From Przewalskia tangutica (lineage: Eukaryota > Streptophyta > Magnoliopsida > Solanales > Solanaceae), in contig CM056725.1 in assembly GCA_029844215.1 (NCBI GenBank), forward strand, positions 41,384,485 to 41,448,484: a DNA stretch of 64,000 bases, in the 5' to 3' direction. This document shows positions 1 to 11,915 of the stretch, piece after piece. The notes under the pieces were generated by a model that worked only from the letters and a program-made list of their open reading frames with translations, searched no databases and was not told the DNA's origin. The translations under genes were made by a program, and so were the position numbers. Positions within the stretch are counted from its first letter, which is position 1. Each line of letters starts with the position of its first letter.

Positions 1-857
1 GCCCGATTTTCCGTAGTATAAGAGACCGCTTACTTAGTATTATTCTACGTTAGAGACTAGAAATTGATAGTCATGTTGTGACCATTATAGGTTGACAAAT
101 TATACGTACGACGTATTCGGCTTAGCTTGTGGATTTAGCCGAAAAGGTATGTGAACTATCTCCTCTTCTAGCATGATTCCTTAAGATAAAGAAAGTATGT
201 CCTACTCCTTAAATGATCCATTCCTTGGTTGTATTTGGGTTGCCTAAAATAGAATTTGTTCTATGTACTTCCTTGATTGTACTTTGATGTTTAAATTGTA
301 AGTTGTATAATCCATTTCCTTAGTGAAGTTTGGATTCTTAAAAGTGAAAGTATTTTACTTAAAGTACATAGAGTCTTGAAAAGGAAGTGGTTTCCAAACC
401 TTTTGGCTAGTGCCTTAGTTCCAAAACCTAAGGGTTGTTATAATGACTTTAGGGGAGTTAAATGAGTGATTTACTTGAGGTTTAAAAGTAGAAGAAACTT
501 GTTTTCTAAATATTAAGAGACTTGAAATATTTTGAAAGTTAAGAACTTGATTTGTAAGTATGTGATACTTGGTTTTAATAGTATAAGTCTCTTGGTTATA
601 AAAGGAATGGATATGTCTAAAACAATAAAGGGTTATAACGGCTTTATGGAAGGTTAAGAAAGTTGTCTATTTTGATTATTAGGCATAAGTTGCCTAGATT
701 GTGAAAATTTGAAGTTACTTGATTTCAAGCTTTGAAATGAGTTTTCTAAAAGTGTAGTAACTTACTTTGAAAAATAGACACACCTTGATACTACGGGTGT
801 TAGTATCTTGGGGTTTTACATAAAATGGAGTCTTTTGAAAAGAATGTACGTACGTAG

Positions 858-1001
858 TACTTTGGCTTGTTTAATTGAGAATTATTCTATGTATGCCTTG
901 ATAAGTACTTTGGCTTGTTTAATTGAGAATTATTCTATATATGCCTTGATAAGTACTTTGGCTTGTTTAATTGAGAATTATTCTATAAGTGTCTTGAGTT
1001 T
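858..1001 (+). repeat. 48-bp tandem repeat, 3 units, in E2 5' LTR
   Basis: Units start at 858, 906 and 954. Each contains TTTGGCTTGTTTAATTGAGA. Because 48 is divisible by three the frame stays open across the units; this is a side effect of the period and not evidence of a protein. The same array is at 14511-14654 in the sister LTR. Confidence 0.9.
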
Positions 1002-1138
1002 ATAAAATGAAAGTCTAAAGATTTTATGAACTTGTCTATGTGTGCTGGTGATAGCTTTTGAGTGCAAGTATTATGTTTTATTACGTTGCCGCGACTCTCG
1101 GTTGGAGGGTCGGCTGTCTTGTTGTAAGTTTACTTGGG

Positions 1139-1320
1139 CGACGCATGATGTGGGATTCCACGGGTATGCTTCCATTATTTGTGTTACTCCTTGGACATGC
1201 TTATACGATGTGGGATTCCGGGGCATGTGACCTGGAGGCGGGTTAGATTCCCGGATTTGTTTGTATTACCCCATGGTCATTCTTATACGATGTGGGATTC
1301 CGGGGCATGCGACCACGTGG
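1139..1320 (+). repeat. 84-bp repeat, about 2 units, in E2 5' LTR
   Basis: Units share TTATACGATGTGGGATTCCG followed by GGCATG and a GCGGGTTAGATTCCCGGAT stretch. The unit is homologous to the 80-bp unit that is present six times in the E6 LTR at 30412-30925. Confidence 0.75.
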
Positions 1321-1339
1321 GATATTTTATTCCATGGAT

Positions 1340-1680
1340 TGGCCCTCCATGAGCTTTAGTGACGCAGCCGGATCCGTAGTTAGCTTCGACTTGCCCGCTT
1401 GTCGATTGACGCAGCCGATCTCGTAGTTGGCTTTCGACTTGCCCCGCCGTTCTATTGCACGCTTTGGTACGGTAGACTCGGTAGATAGCTTTCGACTTGC
1501 CCCGATCATATCTCGTGACGACAGCCGGATCCGTAGTTAGATTGCACTTTCCCGCCGCTTGTTGACGCAGGATGGATCTCGTAGTTGGCTTTCGACTTGC
1601 CCCCGCCGCTTTATGATGCATGCCGGATCCGTGGTTCGCTTTCCTACTGCCCGCATGATTTCGTGACACAGTGGGACTTG
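1340..1680 (+). repeat. degenerate roughly 58-bp GC-rich repeat in E2 5' LTR
   Basis: About six units share a GGATCCGTAGTTAGCTTTCG-like core and an ACTTGCCCC tail. The sister copy at 15000-15320 differs by dozens of small indels, whereas the flanking AT-rich LTR differs by about 1.5 percent. The contrast suggests that this stretch is poorly base-called. An open frame on the minus strand (1283-1669) follows the repeats and is not called as a gene. Confidence 0.65.
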
Positions 1681-2344
1681 GTGTTCATGTATGCCTATTG
1701 GTGTTATATTATATCATGGATCACGGCGTGAGGGCGATTCCACGCATGATTGATATTATGGGTGTGAGACCCATGGTTATATTTTAGTAATGACTTTGAG
1801 GCATGCGTCCCGACTTGACATGATCGCTATGTATCAGGTAATCGTGGGTTGGCTATCATACATGTCTCTGCTTTGTTTAGATCATTATGATTTCATTACT
1901 GATTTCATCGCTTCACATACTTGGTACATTCTTCATACGACCTCGGGGCTGCGTTCATGCCGCAGTTCGTGCACGCATTTGGTGATCTGCAGTGTAGGAC
2001 CGCCGTAGTCTTTGGATAGCTCCCTCTGTTCAGGAGTTTATCTTTTTGGTATAGTTCCTTCAGTACAGGCTTTTGTACGGTTATGGGTACGGCGGGGCCT
2101 TGTCCCGTCATATTTCAGTAAAACTCTTAGAGGTCTGTATTCATATGTGGGATTGGACTCATGTACAGTGTAGTGTCTTTTGATTATGTATATTATGGCA
2201 GCCTTGTCGGCTTTGCCCTTGTACGTATGTTGGTTTAAAAAAAATGAGGTGTTATTTAATTTCCGCAGTTTACTTAGTTGTTAAGGTAGAAGGGTGCCCA
2301 GGTAGGGCACCAGTCACGGGCCCGGGGTTCGGGGCGTGACAGAG

Positions 2345-2355
2345 TGGTATCAGAG
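2345..2355 (+). other. E2 primer-binding site (initiator tRNA-Met)
   Basis: TGGTATCAGAG lies three bases after the LTR end and matches the first 11 bases of the complement of the initiator tRNA-Met 3' end. The next base is T where C is expected. Confidence 0.88.
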
Positions 2356-2543
2356 TAGTCAGTCCTCGGAATGTCTACAGACCGTGTCTAGTAGAGTCTT
2401 GATTATCGGTGTGTTGCGCGCCACACCCATAAACAGGAGGCTACAGGACATTTAGGAGTTGGTTTCTATTCTTCTCACTCTAAGATCGTACATGAGTCGT
2501 GTTAGTAAGATAATTCCTCTCGACATAATTTTGTGTTCTGATT

Positions 2544-3406
2544 ATGCCTCCAAGGAGGGCAACGATCGCCTGAAGGGCAAAGGAGTAGCAGGAGCTACTA
2601 GTCGACTCGAGAGAGTTGATAGGCTTATGCCCGAGTATACCGGATGTTGTCTGCAGCCGGCGAAGTTCTTTTACGCTGTGTTTGAGACCCCAAAGACCAG
2701 AGCCTCCAGCTTCTCGATTAGAGAAAACTATGTGGTTATGAGGAAGCGATTATGTTATTGACCAAGATAGCGGTGATACTGATTTCATCATCGTGAGGTT
2801 TTTCGCCAGCATGCATGTGTGCAGAGGGTAGAGGCCAACGCGGAGATCAACGTAAGAGGGCTAGACCGGTTGGTTATCCCGGTGAGTTTTTGGACGAGCA
2901 GCCTCAACAGCGAGTGAGATATTCGTCCCAGCCTACCCAGTACATACCCCCGCAGCTCATATGTGGGAGATTTGACCCCACAAGGTATTTAGGAGCTGGT
3001 CCGAGCTCCAGGGTTCGAAGTTCTCAGAGGAGCAGAGGATTTTCTCAGTCGAGGCCACTTAATCCTCAGTGTTTCCATTGTAGTAAGCGTCATATGGGGA
3101 AATGCCGTCATGGCACAGGTGTTTGTTATTATTGTGACCGTCCGGGCCACAAGCAGTGGGAATGTCCTGTTAGAAAGAGCACCGGTAAGGTGGCTCAGCC
3201 TATGAGGCCGGTAGTTGGTTCCCTTTCCTCCACAGCCAGGCCCCCTGCAGGTGGTGTTCAGATGTCAGCCAGCCATGGTAGAGGTCAGGGTGAAGTTTAT
3301 GGTTCTGGCGGTCCTTCGAACCGCAGAGATGACGTGACTACGGGGAAGGATCAGGAGGCGACATCGTATGGGGTTACATGTATATTTCGATTCTTTTGAA
3401 TCATAC
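2544..3406 (+). pseudogene. gag: E2 gag remnant with two zinc knuckles, cut by E3
   Basis: Gag forms the virus-like particle that packages element RNA. The likely start is the ATG at 2544, which opens with MPPRRATIA, a typical opening for this group. The frame then meets stops. A longer open stretch from 2815 to 3399 is rich in Gln, Ser, Arg and Pro and carries two cysteine knuckles. The first, from about 3070, has C, C, H and C with shortened spacing. The second, from about 3124, is a canonical CX2CX4HX4C with core CYYCDRPGH. Most of the capsid-like region seen in E8 gag is missing between the two parts. E3 interrupts the frame at 3406, and at 11403 the reading continues into a short protease-like trace. 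It is non-functional as read, though some stops may be sequence error. Confidence 0.75.
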
Positions 3407-6400
3407 TGTCACGACCCGACCCCGGGCCGCGACTGGTGCCCTACCTGGGCACCCTTATAATCATACAACATAATAAACTGCTGCGGAAAATAAGTAACAT
3501 ATTTTTTTTTTAAAACCAAGGCAAGGCCGATAAGGCTGCCGTAATATAAATCACCCAAAAAGGACTTACACTAACCAAAAATGTAATTACAACTCTAACC
3601 AGTCCAGCCCACATGTGAATACAGACCTCTAAGATTTGAACACATACTATGACGGGACAAGGCCCCGCCGTACCCCTGAATATACATAGCCATGACAACT
3701 CCGGAATATTGGAGCCATCTCAAAATGCTGAACCAGGATCCTAAGCTCGCGGATCCACAATCGTACCTAAACTCGCAGACATGAACGCAAATTTCTCGGC
3801 GGGGTCGCATAATAGGTACCGAATATGGAACAGCAATAAAGTACAAGAAATGATCATAATCAGATAAAAGAATGACAGGGGCAAGTATAAAAAGTACATA
3901 CCAGATCCTGCCGTGTCATTACCACTTATGAACTTAATTGCACATCATTATCTTTTCCATTCCATTAAGAGTTATAGCCATATCTTACGTACATACTTAG
4001 GAGAAGTCATTAAGTTCATTACCATCTAACTTACTTATCTTTCGTAACATAATCCGGCCCTTTACGGAGGGACGCCTATACTGCCCGGCCCAAACTGGGA
4101 CGCGATAAAGTCACATAGTCTGCCCATACAGGTATACTGCCCGGCCCATTTCTGGGACGCAACAATGTCGTATAGTCTGCCCATAAAGGTATACTTCCCG
4201 GCCCATTGCTGGGACACGATAATGTCATATAGTCTGCCCATAAAGGTATACTGCCCGACCCATTTCTGGGACGCGATAATGTCATATAGTCTGCCCATAA
4301 AGGTATACTGCCCGGCCCATTTCTGGGACGCGATAATGTCATATAGTCTGCCCATAAAGGTATACTACCCGGCCCATTTCTGGGACGCGATAATGTCATA
4401 TAGTCTGCCCATAAAGGCTTCTAAATCAAGTGACTTCTAAATCAAGTGACTTCTTTCTTAAAAACCTTAAGCAATTGGTACCTTTAAAACAATTTGCCCT
4501 TCTTTATTTCAAATCATTTCTTTACTTACATTACTGAAGAAAACCATTCTTAACTTTCCATAAAGCTATTATAACCCACTTCCCATAAAGTCGTTATACT
4601 AACTTTATACCTTAGGCAAATACATTCTTTTTATAACCAAGAGACTTATACTTTCAAAATACTTCAAGTCTCTTATCTTTTAGAATCAAGTTTCGTAGTT
4701 CATAGTCTTAACATTTCATAACGTAAACTCTTTAATTTAAGCAACATATGCCTTATATGTGTGAATAGGTTATACTTGTTTATACTGATCTCATTAAAGC
4801 AGCCATGATCTAGAAAATGTAATACCATTTTGTCTTATCTTAGCTTCTATGCAGATGGAGAATTCTACTTGTTTTAATATAATTTATCGTCATTACATTT
4901 TCCTTTATTAACGCTGCAATGGCTTGTTCGATACTTATTCTCATTTGTGCCGTAACTTAGCCGAGTCAACTTGACTCCAAATACCTCCTAACGATTCTTA
5001 CCAACATCCCCCATAAGACTTGGCAAGAACTTATGATAACCTAGACATAACCCTTACGTAGAGTAAATCAACATACATATTTCTTAACTTCTAAGAGTAG
5101 AAGGAAATCATGAAATAATACCACATGTATATTCCATACATAAAATCATGTCAAAAGAAGGAAGAGGTTCACATACCTCGCGACGATTATCGACAATTAG
5201 CAAAATGCTCCGAAGTACTTCAACCTTGATAGCTATTCCATCCTTCAAGTAGAATCAGCTATACTTAGTACTTCAACCTAAAATGGCCATAATACGTCCA
5301 TTAACCTCTAGCTTCGAACGTAGAATATTCTAAGTGCTAAGTCACTAAATTCTATGGAAAATCGGACAACACTTCCTTTGTTTCTACATACTTTGCCACC
5401 TTTTTCAAGGCCGAATACAATAACCAAACACGCCACATTTAAGGCTCAACAATGTAGTTAACAATAGGGGATTACACGCCTACAAGACGTGTAAAATTCC
5501 GCCCCACAATTGATATCAAACTAGTCCACAATACAATGCCATTTTCGGCCAAAAGGTGCAACAACTTATCAAAATTTCCAATTCCTTTTCAATCCAAGTT
5601 CTTAGGTCAACATGTTATATAGTCAAAAACAACTTCAACAACTACAATTTCCTTCTTTATATAACATATGACAACTTAACTAGTAACCAACTTGCATTAA
5701 AATCTTAAGGGCTAACATACTAGTTTTCGGATTAGGGTTCCAATCAATCAATACACTTATCAAACTTCATACTAAATACCTCATGCTTGCTAATATCCAT
5801 AGCTACAACATTAAGTAATCTTAATTACTAAAACGATAAGAATTATACCTTTACAAGCCCTTAATCTTTCCAAGATTCAAAGTCGCTCCTTAGCAATTCT
5901 TAGCTCCTTTCCTTATGTTCCAATCCGCTCCAAGCACTCCTTAGAAGCCTATGAAGAACTCATCTTCAAGTTCCTACTTCAAAGTTGAAGAACTCCCTAG
6001 GTTTCCGCCTTTCGACTAATACGAAAATGCCACTTTTCCGAAATCTTTCTATTGAGATAACCTTACAATACTCTTAGGAACCTTGGGTTTAAGTCTTGTG
6101 AATTATCATCCACAATTGCAAAATTTGTCTTTAAGAAATCACCTTGGCCGAGAGTTTCTTTGAACACACACAAAGTTTCTAAATTTTTCTAAGTGTTAAA
6201 TGAGCTAGTCTTGCACTAGTAAGATATATATAACACATTGGAGGGTCTAGATTACAACACATGTTAAAATTGGATGAATGGGATCAAGCCAAATGGCTCT
6301 TGACTTAGTCAATAATGTCAAGCTCTACTTGCAAGACTTAGTCTTCTATCATGGTCAATGACCATAATTCCCTTACATAAATTCGTCCAAGACCATTAGG

Positions 6401-6712
6401 GGGGGTGCCACGTGTCTCCCTCCCATTCGTCCATAAAATTCCGTAACCCTCGTGGGGCCCACAAAACGTAAAATTCCTCGGGTGGGCCCCACACGACCAA
6501 ATCCGTAAAATAAATTTCCATAATGAAAATACATTTCATAATCCTTAATTAATGCATTTTGAGAATCCAATTCTCCTCAACGAACATTTCTCCTTTCCGA
6601 CGTTCGGAAGATTTTCCGTCGAAAAAACAATTCTTCCTTTCGTACCAATTTGATGTCTTGAGTTCCTTACGTACATTCTCTTAAACATGTCCTGGAGTTA
6701 CGGGGTGTAACA
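3407..6712 (-). repeat. E3 3' LTR (left copy)
   Basis: The LTR runs from TGTCACGACCC (the complement of the LTR end) to GGGTGTAACA (the complement of the LTR start), 3306 bp. It aligns end to end with 7932-11402. In a roughly 300-bp AT-rich stretch I compared there are only two differences. Relative to the right copy it lacks about 150 bp just after the 57-bp array, where a short direct repeat (TTCTAAATCAAGTGAC) sits twice. A TATA-like run lies near 6225 on the minus strand. Confidence 0.92.
4077..4418 (-). repeat. 57-bp tandem repeat, 6 units, in E3 left LTR
   Basis: Each unit contains GGGACGCGATAATGTCATAT and a TAGTCTGCCCATAAAGG tail. The period is a multiple of three and the unit lacks stops in several frames, so three overlapping open frames appear on both strands. 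I treat these as by-products of the repeat. Confidence 0.93.
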
Positions 6713-6748
6713 TTCTTCCCCCCTTAGAAACATTCGTCCTCGAATGTT
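6713..6748 (-). other. E3 polypurine tract and adjacent hairpin
   Basis: On the minus strand AAGGGGGGAAGAA (6725-6713) abuts the 3' LTR and would prime plus-strand DNA synthesis. Just upstream, 6729-6748 forms an eight-base stem, AACATTCG with CGAATGTT, around a four-base loop. Confidence 0.88.
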
Positions 6749-6976
6749 CTTTCGGAGTCCAATCTTATTAGATAGCGACATAGTCTCCTTTTACTGCACC
6801 CTTCATACTACATATGCCACCCATGGCCACATAACAATACTTATACTAAGATGTCAACTTTGGCACTCACGAAGCCAACTAGTTCATACTCAAACTAGCA
6901 TACATACATAACTTCCATACCGATTCTGGCCTCTAATCTTTGGAGTCACTCTATAAAACAATATAAGGCCATTTCC

Positions 6977-7147
6977 GGCTTTCACGACCTGGTTCCGGTG
7001 GAACGTGTCCACGAACCCGTAAAACAATTAACTAGACTTGGGCCTTGCACCCTCGTGACCCTGTCACGTAGAGGAACTACTACCAACTGATCCCACTCTA
7101 TTCCAGGCTATGGGGCGACCCGTAACAGGTCCTCACCCCGACCCGTC
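6977..7147 (-). other. conserved GC-rich block of non-autonomous elements, E3 copy
   Basis: On the minus strand it reads GGGTCGGGG, then ACGGGTCGCCCC, then GGGTCACGAGGGTG, GGCCCAAGTCTAGTT and a TTCCACCGGAACCAGGTCGT tail. The order and spacing match copies in E2, E4, E8 and E10. The function is unknown; a cis-acting RNA signal is one possibility. Confidence 0.78.
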
Positions 7148-7915
7148 GTCGCACTTAACTCTTATTCTTAGTCTATAATAAATCTTTCTACCCGAGAAGA
7201 CCTTGTACATCTAAGGTCTCAGCGGTCATCAACATTCTTAGGCTCGCAATTTCCATGCTCCAAGCCTACCTTACCACCCCAAGAACGGGTACAAAAGCTT
7301 CTCATAATACCATAATCGTGTCGTCTTGATCACAACAACCATTACTTACTCTATACAGACCTCATCCGTACAATTCTCTTAAGCCTACCACGTAGCTTAA
7401 TATATTAACATGGTATTGCATTAAGTTCCTTAACATGACTTCTTAAGGGTTCACTACCCTATCAGACAACTCATCCTTCCCCAATTATCTCAAAATAAAA
7501 CATAAGACCTTGGCGAGAATTCATTAACTGTTCCATACCTTCCCGGTATCTAGTTAGTCTTTACCAACTCCTGGTAATATAAAATCATTCTAGGCAACAC
7601 GCGTCTGACCCTTATACATAACTCTGTATAGTTGTATGTCACAATACCAACTATACTACAATCATTACCAACCTGGATACGAAATCCACGTAGTCCTTCC
7701 TGGGTCACTGCTGCCTTTCTCGTAGCTGCAAACAACATAACTGGTTAGGGAGAGACGACCCTAACTACACAGCTCTATCGCACGATCTCAGAGTGAGAAG
7801 AATGGAAACCAATCCTAAATGTCCTGTAGCCTCCTGGTTATAGATGTGGTGCACAACACACCGATAACCAAGACTCTACTAGACACGGTCAGTAGACATT
7901 TTCCGAGGACTAACT

Positions 7916-7927
7916 GCTCTGATACCA
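7916..7927 (-). other. E3 primer-binding site (initiator tRNA-Met)
   Basis: The minus-strand sequence TGGTATCAGAGC is a full 12-base match to the complement of the initiator tRNA-Met 3' end, four bases inside the 5' LTR. Confidence 0.93.
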
Positions 7928-7931
7928 CTTT

Positions 7932-10900
7932 TGTGATGACCCGACCCCGGGCCGCGACTGGTGCCCTACCTGGGCACCCTTATAATCATACAACATAATA
8001 AACTGCTGCGGAAAATAAGTAACACATTTTTTTTTTAAAACCAAGTCAAGGCCGATAAGGCTGCCGTAATATAAATCACCCAAAAAGGGCTTACACTAAC
8101 CAAAAATGTAATTACAACTCTAACCACCCAAATTTACACGTGAATACAGACCTCTAAGATTTGAACACATACTATGACGGGACAAGGCCCCGCCTTACCC
8201 CTGAATATACATAGCCATGACAACTCCGGAACATTGGAGCCATCTCAAAATGCTGAACCAGGATCCTAAGCTCGCGGATCCACAATCAATACCTAAACTC
8301 GCGGACATTTAACGCAAATTCGGCGGGTCGATAACAAAAATTTAATATGGAACAAAAATAAAGTACAAGAAATGATCATAATCAGACAAAAGAATGACAG
8401 GGGCAAGTATAAAAAGTACATACCAGATCATGCCGTGTCATTACCACTTATGAACTTAATTGCACATCATTATCTTTTCCATTCCATTAAGAGTTATAGC
8501 CATATCTTACGTACATACTTAGGAGAAGTCATTAAGTTCATTACCATCTAACTTACTTATCTTTCGTAACATAATCCGGCCCTTTACGGAGGGACGCCTA
8601 TACCGCCTTACCAAATCGGGACGCGATAAGTCACATAGTCCGCCCATACAGTATATCGCCTACCATTTCTGGGACACGATAATGTCGTATAGTCTGCCCA
8701 TAAAGGTATACTGCCCGGCCCATTGCTGGGACGCGATAATGTCATATAGTCTGCCCATAAAGGTATACTGCCCAGCCCATTTCTGGGACGCGATAATATC
8801 ATATAGTCTGCCCATAAAGGTATACTGCCCGACCCATTTTTGGGATGCGATAATGTCATATAGTCTGCCCATAAATGTATACTGCCCGGCCCATTTCTGG
8901 GATGCGATAATGTCATATAGTCTGCCCATAAAGGTATACTGCCCGGCCCATTTTTGGGACGCGATAATGTCATATAAAATCCGGGAATTTAACCCAAACG
9001 CACCTCTACTCCTTTAGAAAGACTCTTTTTCAAATAAAACTTCCCGAATACTAACAACCGTAGTATCAAGTCATATCTACCTTTCAAGACAAGTCACAAT
9101 ACCTTTTTAGAAATACATTTACCGGCTTCTAAATCAAGTGACTTCTTTCTTAAAAACCTTAAGCAATTGGTACCTTTAAAACAATTTGCCCTTCTTTATT
9201 TCAAATCATTTCTTTACTTACATTACTGAAGAAAACCATTCTTAACTTTCCATAAAGCTATTATAACCCACTTCCCATAAAGTCGTTATACTAACTTTAT
9301 ACCTTAGGCAAATACATTCTTTTTATAACCAAGAGACTTATACTTTCAAAATACTTCAAGTCTCTTATCTTTTAGAATCAAGTTTCGTAGTTCATAGTCG
9401 TAACACTTCATAACGTAAACTCTTTAATTTAAGCAACATATGCCTTATATGTGTGAATAGGTTATACTTGTTTATACTGATCTCATTAAAGCATCCATGA
9501 TCTAGAAAATGTAATACCATTTTGTCTTATCTTAGCTTCTATGCAGATGGAGAATTCTGCTTGTTTTAATATAATTTATCTTCATTACATTTTCCTTTAT
9601 TAACGCTGCAATGGCTTGTTCGATACTTATTCTCATTTGTGCCGTAACTTAGCCGAGTCAACTTGACTCCAAATACCTCCTAACGATTCTTACCAACATC
9701 CCCCATAAGACTTGGCAAGAACTTAGGATAACCTAGACATAACCCTTACGTAGAGTAAATCAACATACATATTTCTTAACTTCTAAGAGTAGAAGGAAAT
9801 CATGAAATAATACCACATGTATATTCCATACATAAAATCATGTCAAAATAAGGAAGAGGTTCACATACCTCGCGACGATTATCGACAATTAGCAAAATGC
9901 TCCGAAGTACTTCAACCTTGATAGCTATTCCATCCTTCAAGTAGAATCTGCTATACTTAGTACTTCAACCTAAAATGGCCATAATACGTCCATTAACCTC
10001 TAGCTTCGAACATAGAATATTCTAAGTGCTAAGTCACTAAATTCTACGGAAAATCGGACAGCACTTCCTTTGTTTCTACATACTTTGCCACCTTTTTCAA
10101 GGTCGAATACAATAACCAAACACGACACATTTAAGGCTCAACAATGTAGTTAACAATAGGGGATTACATGCCTACAAGACATGTAAAATTCCGCCCCACA
10201 ATTGATATCAAACTAGTCCACAATACAATGCCATTTTCGGCCAAAAGGTGCAACAACTTATCAAACTTTCCAATTCCTTTTCAATCCAAGTTCTTAGGTC
10301 AACATGTTATATAGTCAAAAACAACTTCAACAACTACAATTTCCTTCTTTATATAACATATGACAACTTAGCTAGTAACCAACTTGCATTAAAATCTTAA
10401 GGGCTAACATACTAGTTTTCGGATTAGGGTTCCAATCAATCAATACACTTATCAAACTTCATACTAAATACCTCATGCTTGCTAATATCCATAGCTACAA
10501 CAATAAGTAATCTTAATTACTAAAACGACAAGAATTATACCTTTACAAGCCCTTAATCTTTCCAAGATTCAAAGTCGCTCCTTAGCAATTCTTAGCTCCT
10601 TTCCTTATGTTCCAATCCGCTCCAAGTACTCCTTAGAAGCCTATAAAGAACTCATCTTCAAGTTCCAACTTCAAAGTTGAAGAACTCCCTAGGTTTCCGC
10701 CTTGCGACTAATACGAAAACGCCACTTTTCCGAAATCTTTCTATTGAGATAACCTTACAATACTCTTAGGAACCTTGGGTTTAAGTCTTGTGAATTATCA
10801 TCCACAATTGCAAAATTTGTCTTCAAGAAATCACCTTGGCCGAGAGCTTCTTTGAACACACACAAAGTTTCTAAATTTTTCTAAGTGTTAAATGAGCTAG

Positions 10901-11402
10901 TCTTGCACTAGTAAGATATATATAACACATTGAAGGGTCTAGATTACAACACATGTTAAAATTGGATGAATGGGATCAAGCCAAATGGCTCTTGACTTAG
11001 TCAACAATGTCAAGCTCTACTTGCAAGACTTAGTCTTCTATCATGGTCAATGACCATAATGCCCTTGCATAAATTAGTCCAAGACCATTAGGGGGTGCCA
11101 CGTGTTGCCCTCCCATTCGTCCATAAAATTCCGTAACCCTCGTGGGCCCCACAAAACGTAAAATTCCTCGTGTGGGCCCCACACGACCAAATCCGTAAAA
11201 TAAATTTCCATAATGAAAATACATTCCATAATCCTTAATTAATGCATTTTGAGAATCCAATTCTCCTCAACGAACATTTCTCCTTTCCGACGTTCGGAAG
11301 ATTTTCCGTCGGAAAAACAATTCTTCCTTTCGTACCAATTTCAAGTCTTGAGTTCCTTACGTACATTCTCTTAAACATGTCCCGGAGTTACGGGGTGTAA
11401 CA
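7932..11402 (-). repeat. E3 5' LTR (right copy)
   Basis: This 3471-bp LTR starts on the plus strand as TGTGATGACCCG, where the sister has TGTCACGACCCG, and ends in GGGGTGTAACA. It keeps the segment 8976-9124 that the left copy lacks. It carries the 57-bp array at 8599-8976 and the conserved block near 9491-9618. Confidence 0.92.
8599..8976 (-). repeat. 57-bp tandem repeat, 6 units plus part, in E3 right LTR
   Basis: Units begin near 8599, 8652, 8707, 8764, 8821, 8878 and 8935. The first two are shortened and garbled relative to the rest. Open frames on both strands follow the repeat and are not genes. Confidence 0.92.
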
Positions 11403-11748
11403 CATACGTGCATTGTTAGATTCAGATTTTGCCCTAGCGTATATGTTTTCCCTGTGTTGCTAGCAGTTGTAAGTGATAGTACCCCCAGAGGTAGGAATAC
11501 TTTGATTAGTAAAGTGAAAAGTTAAGAATGTTGACAAGAATGATAGGTGAACTGAGACTATAGTTGTGTAGAGTTCACAAGTTGTAATTACCCCGTAACA
11601 GTGTAAAGACCAATAGGGAAGAATGTACGGTAGAAATACTTCGGCTTATGTGACGAACCTCTAGTGAATAGGGGGATAGGGTGAGAAGTACCTTGAGATA
11701 AGAGAAAGATTTATTCCAGACTAAGAATGAGAAGTTAAGTGTGACGAT

Positions 11749-11915
11749 GGGTCGGGTTATGGACTCATTTCGGGTCAACCGATAGTATGGAATGGGGTGA
11801 TGTCAGTTAGTAATGGTCCCGCTATGTGATAGGGTCACGAGGGTGCAAGGCCCAAGTTTAGTTAATTGTTGTACGAGTTTGTGGACGCGTTCCACCGGAA
11901 TCAGGTCGTAAGGAC
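11749..11915 (+). other. conserved GC-rich block of non-autonomous elements, E2 copy
   Basis: It contains GGGTCGGGTTATGG, CGGGTCAACCG, AGGGTCACGAGGGTG, GGCCCAAGTTTAGTT and TTCCACCGGAATCAGGTCGT in the same order as the other copies. Confidence 0.78.

Larger units (their letters stand above)
1..2341 (+). repeat. E2 5' LTR, 3' part
   Basis: This is the right two thirds of an LTR whose complete counterpart is 12304-15548 plus 25077-25539. It ends in GGGGCGTGACA directly before the primer-binding site. It holds a 48-bp tandem repeat, an 84-bp repeat and a degenerate roughly 58-bp repeat, listed separately. Predicted open frames here are short and repeat-driven, and I call no gene. Confidence 0.88.
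6713..7931 (-). other. E3 internal region, noncoding
   Basis: The 1219-bp interior contains the polypurine tract and hairpin, the GC-rich block shared with other non-autonomous elements (6977-7147), and a leader beside the primer-binding site with the GTGGTGCACAACACACCGAT stretch found in the leader of E4, E8 and E9. I see no gag knuckle and no pol motif on either strand. The only open frames are under 65 codons. Confidence 0.8.
3407..11402 (-). mobile_element. E3: non-autonomous gypsy element with noncoding interior (LARD-like)
   Basis: This complete element is inserted in E2 with a 5-bp target duplication, CATAC, at 3402-3406 and 11403-11407. On the minus strand it reads 5' LTR (11402-7932), primer-binding site, a 1.2-kb interior without a recognisable gene, polypurine tract and 3' LTR (6712-3407). 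Its LTRs are homologous to those of E2, so it belongs to a related subfamily. With LTRs of 3.3-3.5 kb and no coding interior it fits the description of a large retrotransposon derivative. It must have used proteins from another element. Confidence 0.93.

Noticed and set aside
808..1005. Short repetitive open frame in the E2 LTR
   Set aside because: It is produced by a stop-free 48-bp repeat inside an LTR and has no homology features.
1283..1669. 128-codon open frame on the minus strand
   Set aside because: It follows the GC-rich LTR repeat, and the sister LTR at 15000-15320 does not keep the frame.
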